Shown here piece by piece: positions 23,001 through 35,432 of a stretch of 64,000 nt of DNA. The DNA comes from Sorex araneus (Eukaryota; Chordata; Mammalia; Eulipotyphla; Soricidae), in the NCBI RefSeq assembly GCF_027595985.1, contig NC_073313.1, positions 102,721,552-102,785,551 on the forward strand. Direction: 5' to 3'. The position numbers and the translations under genes were made by a program. The notes beneath the pieces are model-generated. The model was not told where the DNA came from, did no database searches, and saw only the letters and a program-made list of their open reading frames with translations. The first letter of the stretch is position 1; each line of letters opens with the position of its first letter.

Positions 23001-23250
23001 GCCTTTATTTCAGTACCATGCTCTTTTAATTGTCACCGCTTTGTAATAAAGTTTAAGGTTCAAGAGGGTGATGCCTCCCATCATCTTTTTCCTGAGAATT
23101 GTTTTAGCAATCCGTAGGCGTTTGTTGTTCCATATAAATTTCAGGATAGCTTGATCCATTTCTTTGAAGAATTTCATGGGTATCTTTATAGGGATCGCAT
23201 TGAATCTGTATAATGCTTTGGGGAGAATTGCCATTTTGACAATGTTGAGA
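20097..23250 (-). mobile_element. Antisense 5'-truncated L1, split by an LTR
   Basis: It begins with a T-rich end and the 3' UTR (ATAAGTGAATCACCATGAGG near 20133). After the LTR at 20522-21794 it continues through the ORF2 C-terminal region up to about 23250, where a stretch on the minus strand reads [20 protein letters not shown]. Stops are present throughout. Confidence 0.85.
20522..21794 (-). mobile_element. Solo LTR, shrew ERV family A
   Basis: It is flanked by a 6-bp target duplication AACCTC (20516-20521 and 21795-21800) and is inserted into an L1 3' UTR. On the minus strand it has AATAAA near 20637 as a polyadenylation signal. It matches the LTRs at 25515-26673 and 47785-48828, for example in CTAGCAGGGTCCTA. 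It has no viral genes. Confidence 0.8.
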
Positions 23251-24896
23251 ATCACAAATATTTGATCTTACTCATCTGTGATATAGAGAGAACTAAGAGA
23301 AGGTAATGGAATGTATCAAATCATCAAATATTGGCAGTATTCTTGCTCTAGATTTCAGAATTTAGAATGCCAAGTAAGGGAAAAGTGAGGGAGAGGGATT
23401 AAAGTGGGGTAAATTTAATGCAAATATGTTGATTGAGGGTCTTGGACATTTTGGCGAGGAGAGGGAACTGTGTAAATTAAAAACTTAAGAGTTGACACTA
23501 TTGTACAGATCTGAATCAAACATAATAATTAAATTTTTAAAAAGTGTTTGATAAGTATTTAAGCCATTTAAGGGAACTTGAAACATTGCTGGAGGCACCC
23601 TGACACTGGTGATGCTGAAGAATTGGAACACTGTATGCCTGCAACTCTATTATTAACATTATTTTAAGTCACAATCCCTAAATAAAATTGGATATAAAAC
23701 AAAACCTAAATAGAAAACTGTACTACCATATCATATTTAACCAAAGAACACAAAAACTTTAATTCATTGGATCACTGTTTTGTTCCAGCGGGAGCCAGTA
23801 ACGCTGGATGTTCATTGGATCACTGTGTTCATTGCAACACTGTTTCCAATAGCCAAGGTCTGGAAACCACCCAAAGACAGATAAGTAGTTAAATAAATTG
23901 TATAAGTACAATGGGATATTGCACAACTATGAAATAAAATGAAATCATTCCTTTTGGTACAACTTGGATGGAAGTAGAGGGTATCACAATTAGCAAAAAT
24001 GGTTAGAGGGCAAAATGCAAATGCAAACTAAAATTACCCATATGCTGTATATAAAGGAGCAAAGAAAGTAAAGTGCATAGTAATGAATTAAAACACACCT
24101 TATATCTGAGTTTAACAAGGAGGTGACAGTTAGAGGATAGACATTGATGGGGCAAACTAGAAGTGATATATAGACAGTAGTGTTTGGTTTTAAGCACTTT
24201 CCTAGTGGTGAAGGTACAGTAAATTTGTACACAAGAACGCGCAAAGATTATCACTACTGTAAAATAAACATCAAAAAAGATAATTTTAAAGGATCATAGT
24301 CAAGTTAAGGGACACTGGAATACATATCTAATAACAATCTAGTAACAATATTTATGATAAAGTTTAAAATACTACAACAGTGATATTTATTTAAGAATAA
24401 GATAAAACAATTAAGAAAACAATTAAGAAATAAGAGAAAACAATTAAGACATGAATCCATACATATAAAATTATACTACTTAGACCACTAGTACAGGATA
24501 GTGTATTTATGTAGAGGAAGATATCCTTATAAGTAGCCCTAGATAAATTGTATAATAATATGCAAAATGGCAGCTATAGACGTCAAAATCAAAGCAATAA
24601 AGATTCTCAACATTTACTTCAAAAACATTCAATTAATGTCAATTTCATTTAGTTGACTCTACCTTATAGGTCTACTCTAAGTCGTTTTCTTCATCCTTGA
24701 TATATCAAAGATTAACATTTTATTGAAGTCTTTAAATACTTAGGTGGACTTATCCATTATTTCACTTCTGTTCATTTTTGCCTCACATATTTTTGTTGTT
24801 AAATGCTTTCAAATCAAGGACTATGACGCATTATTAGACAAGTAATGCACTTATTTATATATATTCTTTGAATTTATTTTTTACTTTCTTTGGTCT
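23251..24896 (+). other. Intergenic, with a decayed sense L1 3' part
   Basis: At about 23800-24280 a decayed L1 3' end is visible (CAATAGCCAAGGTCTGGAAA, then AATGGGATATTGCACAACTA). The rest is AT-rich with no supported gene. The short minus-strand frames near 24000 are within this decayed L1. Confidence 0.5.
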
Positions 24897-25146
24897 GTAG
24901 CGACGGCAGAGTGGGTAGGGCTTTTGCCTTGTACGCGGCCCACCAGGGTTCAATTTCTTCATCCCTCTCGGAGAACCCGGCAAGCTACCAAGAAGTGTAT
25001 CCCACCCAAACTGCAGAGCCTGGCAAGATACCTGTGGAGTATTAGATATGCCAAAAACAGTAACAACTAGTCTCACAATGGAGACGTTACTGGCTTCCGC
25101 TGGATCAAATTGATGAACAAAGGGGGCAACAGAGCTACAATTGCTC
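24897..25146 (+). mobile_element. RTE-tailed shrew SINE
   Basis: The 13-bp target duplication CTTTCTTTGGTCT lies at 24884-24896 and 25147-25159. The head is slightly truncated, the middle CTCGGAGAACCCGGCAAGC is clear and the tail GGAGACGTTACTGG is present. The final tandem repeat is short and mutated. Confidence 0.85.
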
Positions 25147-25514
25147 CTTTCTTTGGTCTAAAATTAATGGCCCTGCTCTCTTTTTATTAAAACCTATCTT
25201 CCTTCATTCTTTTCTTCACCTGAGTCTTTATATTTAAGTTGGATTTCTTAAGACAACATTTACTAGGATATTGTATTTGATCTACACTAATCAGACGTGT
25301 GTATTATATATGCACATTTTATACTTCAGTTAACATATCTAGAATAGTCATACAAATAGATACTGCCAATATATATTAATTTTTATCACATTGTAAGCTG
25401 TTTCATTTCCTTTTTTTTGTTTATTCCCTATTTCAGCATTTTTATTTTACTCTCTTTTTTTAACTTATTTTATTCTTTAATTAGTGAATCACCATGAGGG
25501 TACAGATACAGACT

Positions 25515-26673
25515 AGTAAAAAACTAAAGCACGCCGAGGGGCGCGTGCACTCTCGGGCTCTCCGGGCGGCTCTGTCTCACCGCTCACGTTCGGTGCCCTG
25601 GAACCGCTGTGTGTGCTGTCGGTCAAGGGCAGGCGACGGAAGGAAGAAGGCCAAACTGGTTGCTCGATCGGTTTATTTCATTCTCTCTCCCTGCTTCTCT
25701 CTCAGCTCTGCATCTCGCTCTGGATCTCTGGATCTGGCCCCCAACCCACTCTTACAGCCTAGTTAAATCTCCCCAGCATGAGGGGGTTGGGGCTTACACA
25801 TTGGTGTTGTCACCATCAATAGAGTAAGGTTCCTTTCCCTCAGGGGATGCTTCTCCTAGGAGTGATTCTCTTTCAGCAGGAGGATCCACCTAAGGGTGGA
25901 GTGCCATGAGTGTGTTTCTCCTCTTCTCATACAACAAATATAAGAATTCATAATATTAATCATTTTATATGGACACAATAAGAGATGCATTAAAGCTTAT
26001 AGAATAGCTCTCCTGGGGCCATCTCAATCTCAGACTACAGTGCTCAGGCCAGATCAGTCTTTCCTATCCCTAGCAGGGTCCTAGTCTCATCATTACTTTT
26101 GGATCATGACAGCCTTTGTCTATGATTAAGCTCTTAACTTATAGTTAAGAATTAGGCACTTTGGCCAGGCCCATCTCGGTGCCAGGGTAGCACATAACTC
26201 ACTGCAAGCCCTGGATCCATCCCATCCCTCGTTGGACCCTGCTTTTGGGGTGCTAGGAACTGAGGGCAACTGAGGCTTAAGTGGAGAAAGCAGATGCCCG
26301 GGAGGGAATAATATTCGAGGCCAATTAAATCCAAGTTACAAAAGCCTAATATTGTCTTCTCGTGTCCATACAAAAAGGACATTGCTTTAAAGTAAATTAT
26401 TCAAAAGGCACAAGAAGAGGAGAAAGGCAATATTATAATATTCAGTGTCCTAGGAAGGTCTGACCTTACAAATTAGCAGTCAGATTAAGGGAAAGCCGCA
26501 GATGAACTGTTTTGGGGAAGAGAGCATAAAGAAGTGATTATAGCTAAACAAAGGGATGGGAGAAATTTGGGAACACCTTTATGGGTGAGACTGGGGTAAG
26601 CCTAAACTCCGGGAAAAACCGGGACAAGCTACTCATGGCAAGGGGGGAGAGGAAAAAGTAATGTCATCCTACA
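25515..26673 (-). mobile_element. Solo LTR, shrew ERV family A
   Basis: It has a 6-bp target duplication CAGACT (25509-25514 and 26674-26679) inside an L1 3' UTR. On the minus strand it starts TGTAGGATGAC and shows AATAAA near 25675. The plus-strand left end reads AGTAAAAAACT, where the 47785 copy has TGTAAAAAACT, so one terminal base is mutated. It has no viral genes. Confidence 0.85.
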
Positions 26674-28426
26674 CAGACTCACACATTTTCGAGCTTGTTT
26701 TTCCCTCTACAATGTTTGCAAACACATTCCTCTCCACCAGTGTCCATTCTCCACAACCAATAAGCCCAGTATCCCTCCCATCCCCTAATCCTATCTCCCC
26801 CCCACCCCACCCTGCCTCTGTGGCAGGGCATTCCCTTTTGTTCTCTCTCTCCAATTGGGTGTTGTGGTTTGTAATAGGGGTATTGAGTGGCCATCGTGTT
26901 CAGTCTCTAGTCTACTTTCGGCATGAATCTCCCTTCCCAGGTGGGATCTCCAACCACATTTTACTTGGTGTTCCCTTCTCTATCTGAGCTGCCTTTTCCC
27001 CCAGCATGTGAGACCAGCTTCCAAGCCATGGAGCCAATCTACTGGGACTTATTTCTACTATTCTTGGATATTAGTCTCCTACTCTGTTATTTTATATTCC
27101 ACAGATGAATGAAATCTTTCTATGTCTGTCTCTCTCTTTCTGACTCATTTCACTTAGCATAATACTTTCCATGTTGATCCACTTATATGCAAAGTTCATG
27201 ACTTCATTTTTTCCTAACAGCTGCATAGCATTCCATTGTATAGATGTACCAGAGTTTCTTTAACCAGTCATCTGTTCTCGGGCACTGGGTTTTTTTCAAG
27301 ATCCTGTCTATTGTAAACAGTGCCGTGATGAACATATAAGTGCAGATGTCATTTTGACTACACTTTTTTGCTTCTTTGGGGTATATTCCCAGTAGTGGTA
27401 TTGCTGGGTCAAATGGGAGCTCAACCTCTAGTTTTTTGAGAATCGTCCATATTGTTTTCCAAAAGGACTGAACTAGTCGGTATTCCCACCAGCAGTGTAG
27501 AAGGGTCCCTTTCTCCCCACATCCTCTCCAACACTGGTTAATTTTGTTCTGTTGGATGTGTGCTAGTCTCTGTGGTGTGAGGTGGTATCACATGGTTGTT
27601 TTGATCTGCATCTCCCTGATGATTAGTGATGTAGAGCACTTTTTCATGTGCCTTTTGGCCATTCGTATTTCTTCCTTGGTAAAGTTTCTGTTCATTTCTT
27701 CGCCCCATTTTCTGATGGGGTTGGATGTTTTCTTCTTGTAGAGTTCAACCAGTGCTTTATATACCATTGATATCAACCCCTTATCTGATGGGTATTGTGT
27801 AAATATCCTTTCCCATTCTGTAGATAGTCTTTGTATTCTGGTCACTGTGTCTTTTGCGGTGCAGAAGCTTTTTAGTTTAATGTAGTCCCATTTGTTGATC
27901 TCTGTTTTTACTAGAATGCTTAGTTCCGTGTCATCTTTGAAGATACCTTTATCTTCAATATCGTGGAGGGTTTTGCCGACCTTGTCTTCAATGTACCTTA
28001 TGGATTGTGGTCTGATGTTGAGGTCTTTAATCCATTTTGATCTGATTTTTGTGCATGGTGTCAGGTCGAGGTCTAAGCCCATTCTTTTGCATGTGGTTGT
28101 CCAGTTGTGCCAGCACCATTTGCTAAAGAGGCTTTCCTTGAACCACTACACATTTCTTGCTCCCTTATCAAAGATTAGATGGTCATACATTTGTGGTTGT
28201 GTGTAGGGATATTTCCACCCTGTTCCATTGGTCTGAGGCTCTGCCTTTGTTCCAGTACCATGTTATTTTGATTAATACTGCTTTGTAGTAAAGTTTGAGG
28301 TTGGGGAGGGTGATGCCTCCCATCATTTTTTTCCCCAATAATTGTTTTAGCTATCCGTGGGCATTTGTTGTTCCATATGAATTGCCTAATCCATTTTTTG
28401 AAGAATTACATGGGTATCCTTATAGG

Positions 28427-30078
28427 TATTAAGGAAGAAATAAAGACATACCTCGAAACAAATGAAAATAAAGACACGAGCTACCAAGACCTATGGGATG
28501 CTGCTAAAGCTGTGTTAAGGGGAAAATTTATAGCTCTGCAAGTATTCCTTATGAAGGAAGGAAGGGCCTACAAAGATAGCTTGGCTTCACAGCTCAAGGC
28601 TTTAGAAAAGGACCAGAAAAAGGAACCAAAACCAGACCAAAGGAAGGAAATAATTAAAATTAGAGCAGAAATTATCGACATGGAAACTCAGAAAACTATC
28701 CGAAAGGTCAATGAAACCAAGAGCTGTTTCTTTAGGAAATTAAAAAAGATTGATAAACCGTTAGAAAGACTCACAAAGAAAGAGAGAGAGAACCCTAAAT
28801 AAACCGAATCAGGAATGAAAAGGGGGGACATCACAACAGAAACCAATGAGATTCAAAAGATCATCAGAGACTACTTTGAAAGTCTATATGCCACAAAACA
28901 AGAGAACCTAAAAGAAATGGATAAATTCCTTGACTCCTACAATCTCCCAGGACTGAACCAAGAAGACTTAAAATACCTGAATAGACCCATTAATATCAAG
29001 GAAATTGAAACTGTAATCAAACGTCTCCCCAAAAACAAAAGCCCAGGTCCAGATGGATTCACTGGCGAATTCTTCCAAACATTTAAAGAAGATCTGTTGC
29101 CAGTTCTCCTCAAGCTAAAAACAGTAACTCTCCCAAATAGTTTCTATGAAGCACATATCTCCCTAATACCAAAAGCAAACAAAGACACCACTAACAAAGA
29201 AAATTATAGACCAATATCCCTGATGAAAACCGATGCGAATATCCTCAACAAAATATTAGCAAATAGAATCCAACAACTCATCAAAAAGATCATACACCAT
29301 GACCAAGTGGAATTCTTCCCAGGGATGCAAGGATGGTTTAATATTTGGAAATCAATCAACATAATACATCATATCAACAAATGTAAAGATAAAAACCATA
29401 TGATCATATCAATTGATGCAAAGAAAACATTTGACAAGATCCAACATCCATTCATGATGAAAAACCTCACCAAAATGGGTTTTGAAGGAACTTTCCTCAA
29501 GATAGTAGAAGTCACCTACCACGATCCTATGGCAAGCAATATCCTCAGTGTGCAAAAACTAAGGGTCTTTCCTCTAAGATCAGGGACAAGACAAGGATGC
29601 CCACTCTCACCACTTCTGTTCAATATAGTACTGGAAATACTTGTGATAGCTGTTAGGCAAGAAAAAGATATCAAGGGCATCCAGATAGGAAAGGAAGAAA
29701 TCAAACTCACTATTTGAAGTCAATATAATACTATATCTAGAAAAGCCTAAAGCCTCTACGAAGAAACTCTTAGGAACAATTGACTTGTACAGTAAATTTG
29801 CAGGCTATAAAATCAATACCCAAAAATCCATGGCCTTCTTATATGCAAACAATGAGACAGAGTAAAGGGACATGAAGAAAGCAATCCCATTCACAATTGT
29901 GCCCCAGAAAATCAAGTACCTCAAAATCAGCTTAACTAAGGAAGTAAATGACCTCTACAAAGAAAACTACAAGACACTACTCCATGAAATAAAGAGGACG
30001 TGAGGAAATGGAAACATATCCCCTGCTCATGTTTAGGGAGAATCAGTATTGTCAAAATGGCAATACTCCCAAAATCAT
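28427..30078 (+). pseudogene. L1 ORF2 reverse transcriptase part (inverted 5' segment)
   Basis: Two long open stretches, 28365-28802 and 28815-29717, cover the pre-RT and RT regions: [49 protein letters not shown] and [20 protein letters not shown]. The catalytic Asp of DADKAFD is changed to DAKKTFD, and the FADD box region after 29717 is disrupted. It is a dead fragment, inverted by twin priming relative to its own 3' end. Confidence 0.9.
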
Positions 30079-30093
30079 TATTTTACTCTCTTT

Positions 30094-30520
30094 GAATAGA
30101 AGGTTTTATTTTTGTGTAAGCGTGACTTTTTATGTTGTTGTTTCAAAATAGATATGGATGTTTTGTTATGGTCCATGATCTAAGGAACTAGTGCAACACA
30201 GATGTGAAAGTTCAGTAGAGCTATATGTCACGCCATGCACAAGAGTCCAGTTCTGATCCATCAATCTATTGGGACTGTCTCCCCAGAGAGTGAGCAAGCC
30301 CTTATATCTCTATGCCCCTTTTATAGTCCGAACCCCAACTGTCAACCAACCTGTCCACTGATTGGTAAGCCTCAGCGGTTAGGGACCTCCTGGCAGGGGC
30401 AACTCAGGATTGGCTGCCTTTTCCTGTGTCTGCTATTCAGTTTTTTCCTTCTCTGCCCCTACTGGTCCCCCAACTCCTGAGGTTTGCTGTCATTCCAGCT
30501 AGGTGGGCCTTAACCGTCTT
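30094..30520 (-). other. Intergenic, possible decayed LTR
   Basis: The stretch 30200-30500 is more GC-rich than its surroundings. On the minus strand it has CTATAAAAGGGGC near 30335 and further LTR-like composition. I could not find paired ends or a match elsewhere in the window, so the LTR idea is weak. There is no coding frame. Confidence 0.3.
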
Positions 30521-31379
30521 TTTTTTTAAACTTTTTATTAAATCACCATGTGAAAAATTACAAAGTTCGCAGGTTTATATGTCAGTTATACAATATTCAA
30601 ACACCCATCCCTTCACCAGTGCCCATATTCCACCACCAGAAGCCCCAGTATACCCCCCGCCCCCACCCCCTACCCCCTACTGTATAACTAATGAATTTCA
30701 CTTCATTTTTTCTTTACCTTGATTACATTCCATAATTCAACACAAAACTCACTATAGTTGTTAGAGTTTCCAAGCAAGAGAGACAGACCTACTACATTTG
30801 ATAATTAGTTTTTCATTGCTGGAAATGAAGAGATATGTAGCCCCACTGCTACAAGTACATAACTCTCTCTCTCTCTCTCTCTCTTTTCCCTTTTTCCTTT
30901 TCCCTTTTTTTTCCTTTTTCCCCCTCATCCTCCTTCCAGCGCCTCATAGTATGGTGTACGCCACGCCGCGTCGGCCAGCATGGGGCTTTTGCTTAGTTCA
31001 CAGTCCAGAGAGCTGGCTGCTACATTAAAAACATTCAATATTTCAACAAAAACTTACTGTTATTATTTGGAGTTTGCCCCCCAAGTCAGACCTGTTCAAA
31101 AGGAACTGTTTCACATTGCTGGCAATTATAAATGTTAAGTCGCGCGGACGCTGCAGCGTCCGCGCGGTTTTGGATTTCTGTATAAAGTCCAGGGAAAATT
31201 CTCCCAGATGCTGGAACCCCAATTCCTAAAGCTGTCTCTGGTTCCCGCTCGTTGCACATCCACCGGCTCTGCAGAGACATGGGCACCCGGGCCGAAAACC
31301 TGGCGGGGGGGGCTGGCCCTGTATCCCGCGTCTGTTTCAAGTTCAAAGCACACATTTTTTTTTTCCTCGCGCCAAAAGT
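30521..31379 (-). mobile_element. Composite SVA-like retroposon, antisense copy
   Basis: The target duplication CTTAACCGTCTTT lies at about 30509-30521 and 31381-31393. On the minus strand it has a GC-rich 5' segment, then TTTTCCCTGGACTTTATACA and CAGAAATCCAAA (shared with the 14312-15170 copy), a perfect 26-bp palindrome, an AT-rich middle, a CT-rich run at 30862-30880, an L1-like 3' end and a poly(A) tail. No coding frame is convincing. Confidence 0.75.
31141..31166. repeat. Perfect 26-bp GC-rich palindrome
   Basis: The left half CGCGCGGACGCTG is followed directly by its reverse complement, with no spacer. It contains four CpGs on each side and the PstI-type CTGCAG centre. It sits within the composite retroposon. 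Its CpGs have survived in AT-rich surroundings, which suggests a young or unmethylated site. Confidence 0.9.
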
Positions 31380-31393
31380 TCTTAACCGTCTTT

Positions 31394-34300
31394 ATGTATG
31401 TATCAAGTCACAGAATCTGAGAAAATAAGAAATTTGTGTTTTTATGTGAAACTGATTAACGTCATGGCTCTTTGTTTTATGTTTTTAGTATTGTTGCATC
31501 TTCAGATGTTAGAAATGCCAAAGTTGTTTTTGTCACTATACCCCATGCTAACATTGGAATTCCTTAATAACTCATCCTCGGGTAGAGTCCATATCTTGCA
31601 CCTTTTTCGGTTCCAAAATATCATTATCATACTGGAGCCCAGCAAGTGTAGCTTTTAAGTGTAGAATAACAGAACCACGTAATCAAATATTCTTTTTCTG
31701 GGCATTTATTATTGGACATTTATTATTATAAGCAAAAGATCATTGCTTTTGTTAGTACATTTTTCTTTTATTATTGACTAGCAGGGCATTGTACGAGTAT
31801 TTTATAAGTTTAAAAATTGGTGTTACCCCATTTCTATTCTTGACTTTATTGTGTTTTCTAAAACTTCCAGTATTATATTGAATGATGGTGATAATAGACT
31901 TCTTTATCTTGTACCAGATGTTGCATGAGAAAGCCCTCTTTCACCATAGAAGTAGTGTAGTGGGAAGTGTAATTCCTTTTTTCACTCTATGGGTTCCCTC
32001 TCCCTTTTTTATAACCACAAGATCATAAAGAAATCTAACTAATTATATGATCTTGTAATACTAACTCATATCATAAACACTCCCACCGATCCCATGCTAT
32101 TTTATTGTTACCCATGACAGTGGCAAGATATAGTTAGGGTTTCAGATTTTGAGTCATTCCTAGCCAGTTGGTAAGGAAAGTGAGGGGGACTAGGAAAGGT
32201 AGGAAGCTTGAACCCATAAAAAATAAAGCAAACAACCACTTAGTTTTCTCTTTGGACACCTCCCACTAGATACACTTGTTAGAGTATTCTTGCTCCTTTC
32301 TCTTTTCCTTAAACACTTAACTTTCTCCTACTTTGGTACTAGAACCCTTTAATTGTCTCCTCTGCCTTTTAAAGTAAACATTTATTTTAATTATTTCATG
32401 CCGTATGTTAAATTGTTCTTGGGTATACACAAGGTGCAGGGACCAGGCCATGCTGATGCCTTGGGCCTACTTGTGCTTCTTCATAATTATAAAAATATTA
32501 CATGGTTATTACTTTAAAAAGTGAGTCACATAAAATAAAAATTAAATTCCCAACATTCACACCTTCACCATGGCTACTCAAAGCCAACAGCTATAAAATG
32601 CTTTTTGTGAAAACTTTTAAATAAATAATATAGTTGACTTTCAAATCATCTACCTGTAAACACAGCCTTTTGAGAAGTAAAAGGATTGTATTCATAGAAA
32701 GAGATTAATGGCTAAATAGATCCATATTTTTGAAGAATTGACAAATTTGGAAGATATAAATTAGGATAACAGGAAAACTTGTCACTGTATTAATACCACC
32801 TTTGTGAAAAACATATTTTTCTCAGGCAGTCCTAACCCAGCACCAGGGTCACTTTTGAGTTCTGTCTGGAGCAAAAGTCTTTGTTGCCAGAGGCAAAAGG
32901 TAAAGTGTATGGGCAGGGATAGTTTAAAGGTCTCCAGTGTTTTCAAAGCAAACACTAGTTAAATAATACTGATGAAATGCGATAGAAATCCAAAAAAGAA
33001 AAATTTGAATGTTATGAAACAAAGGACTTTTCAAGTAAAAATATGTAACTATTTATGTTGGTGATGAAGGCTTTATTAAGGCAATAGGGGAATGAGAATA
33101 GAGAAAATACCAATTATCACTGCACATTAAAAAAACTGTATTAGGTGAATGTATAAGTACCAGTTTAGAGAACTCTTCACATCATACATATACTTATTTT
33201 GGTTAATATACAGCAAAGCTGATGTGTCGGTTAGTTATACCATAATGTTTTATTAAAAATATCCAGAACAATAGCTAAAACTCCTTGCAAAGAATTTTGA
33301 AGCAGTCATTTATCCTTGAGATAGTTCCTGGCCCTTGTTGATATAAACAGAACTATTATTTTAGGTTCCTCTAGTTTTGAAGCTGTACTCATTATTTCAG
33401 TCAGCACAAGCATATCGCATACAATCAAAATAATTTCTCAGTCTAGAAGTTGCTCATGCAACAGTGACTTTCTCCTTACAATTTGGTAGTGACAGACAAA
33501 TGTTGGAAGTACATGAGTGATATCAGTCAGTAACAGAATCATAAAAGCCAGCAATTAACTGGGAGTTTAGTTGGTTTCAGAGAAATTGTGAAGTAGTCAG
33601 GACCCTTGCCTTGCACGCAACCAACCCCATTTCAATCTCTGGTACCACACATGGGCCCCCAAGCATTACCAAGAATCCAGAAAACCCTCTGAGTTCTTTC
33701 AAGTGTGACCCAGAAACCAAAGGGAAAATAGAAAAGTAAATAATTGGGTACCTGTTGTACAATAACTGTATGATATAGATGTTACTTTTATCATTTTGTC
33801 TACAAATAAACTAAAGCAGGAACATTTAAATGGTAGTACCAGAATTTTAAATCATGTTTTTATGTAAGTACTCATATACATCATTCGATTATAATATAGT
33901 GTTTTTAATGAAATTATGAATTATCTGATAAAATTATTTCATGAAACTCTGGAGAAAACACATACAAATTAATTTAAAGAAAAATTATAATATTATAAAA
34001 GGCTGTAAGGAATGATGAAATTATACAATTTGGAAGATATCGTGTTAGATTAAATAAGCCAGAAGAAGAAGGATAAACATGGTAATATGTAATTTACATG
34101 TGTTGTTTATAATGACTGGGCAAGTAAAGAGATGCCCAGTGTGTTTTTAAAAGAGATCACCCTTGACCCCATTATAGGTAATAGAAGATAAGAAAAAGAA
34201 TGGAGGAAAATGGGAGAAAGTACAGGTGAGAAGCAATGGCAATGGAGGGAAGGGAGCAGGGCTCAAGTGAGTTCAGGTAGATTGGTGGTGTTAAGGAATG

Positions 34301-34541
34301 AGAGAGCTGAATATCCATCCACATCACAGAATCGGCAATACTGAAATCATGAGACCCAAACTTTACGAACCAAACTGAAAAAGGGTGCTTGTCAAGAGGC
34401 CAGGCTTGGGGTGGAGGTGGGGGAGGGGAGGGAATCTGACAACCTTAGAGGAAGGAAGTTGACACTGTTGGTAGAATCAGTGTTGGAACATCATATGTTT
34501 AAAACTCACCTATGAATAACTTTGTAAATCGCGGTGCTTTA
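31394..34541. other. Intergenic, mostly non-repetitive, no gene seen
   Basis: This is AT-rich sequence with only short, unconvincing frames. A decayed SINE is visible in sense at about 33590-33745 (GACCCTTGCCTTGCACGC ... GTGTGACCCAGAAACC). A weaker SINE-like stretch lies near 32820-32960. I see no splice-plus-coding pattern. Confidence 0.5.
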
Positions 34542-34797
34542 GTCCTATAGCACTGTAGCTCTGTCGTCCCACTGTTCATCGATTTGGTCGAGCGGGCATT
34601 AGTAATGTCTCCATTGTGAGACTTGTTGTTACTGTTTTTGCATATTGAATATGCCATGGGTAGCTTGCCAGGCTCTGCTGTGCAGGCGGGATACTCTCAG
34701 TAGCTTGCTGGGCTCTCCGAGAGGGATGGAGGAATGAAACCCAGGTCCACCGTGTGCAAAGAAAACGCCCTACATGCTGTGCTATTGCTCCAGTCCA
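34542..34797 (-). mobile_element. RTE-tailed shrew SINE
   Basis: The 10-bp target duplication CGGTGCTTTA lies at 34532-34541 and 34798-34807. On the minus strand it runs from the head (TGGAGCAATAGCACAGCATG) through the middle and CAATGGAGACATTACTAATG to the repeat tail. A full-length copy. Confidence 0.9.
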
Positions 34798-34807
34798 CGG
34801 TGCTTTA

Positions 34808-35393
34808 ATGAAATAAAATTTAAAAAAATAAGTAGTAATACAAAATGCTGATAAAACTAATAAGGAACTAGATAATTGGACTAGTATTGCCCCAAAGTTG
34901 TGATGTAGTATGATTGGTCTAATTAAGATGATAAATACCTACACATAGTCTACCTAGACTTTGCTCATTTTCAATATTTAAGATCCAAAATTAATCCACA
35001 AAAATAGAAAACCTTAACTTATTTTAGGGCATTCTTTTCTTTAGATTAGAGGGAAATAATGGATTTAATTTAAACAGATCCAATAACAAGATTAAGGTCT
35101 TTTTTAAAAGAAAATCAAAGCACAATTTTGTATTCTACACAGCATTCCTCCAACATATGTTGTTTCAAAACATGACTATGCCTAAAAAGATGCAGTTACT
35201 TCATGCGTAATCTGAAACAAACTCTTTCAATTCACAATATCTCATTTGTCACATCCTTGAGTTCCATGATCAATAAGTCGTGCTCATATATTTATTAGAT
35301 ACATTATTATTTATTTCAGTAGTATAAAATTGTGGACTAAATTTAACCACCATAATCAGAGTTTATATGTGGTTTTCAAAAATAAAAGTAATA

Positions 35394-35432
<39 letters not shown>

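Larger units (their letters stand above)
25460..30078 (-). mobile_element. Twin-primed (5'-inverted) L1 with an LTR inside
   Basis: The 15-bp target duplication TATTTTACTCTCTTT lies at 25445-25459 and 30079-30093. The 3' part is antisense (25460 to about 28425, 3' UTR plus the ORF2 C-terminal half). The 5' part is inverted to sense (about 28427-30078, ORF2 from the middle of the endonuclease-RT linker to just before the same break). The two halves meet within about 20 bp of each other in L1 coordinates. An LTR at 25515-26673 interrupts the 3' UTR. Confidence 0.9.

Noticed and set aside
31086..31355. Overlapping minus-strand frames in GC-rich DNA
   Set aside because: They lie in the 5' part of a composite retroposon, overlap each other in different frames and show no domain.
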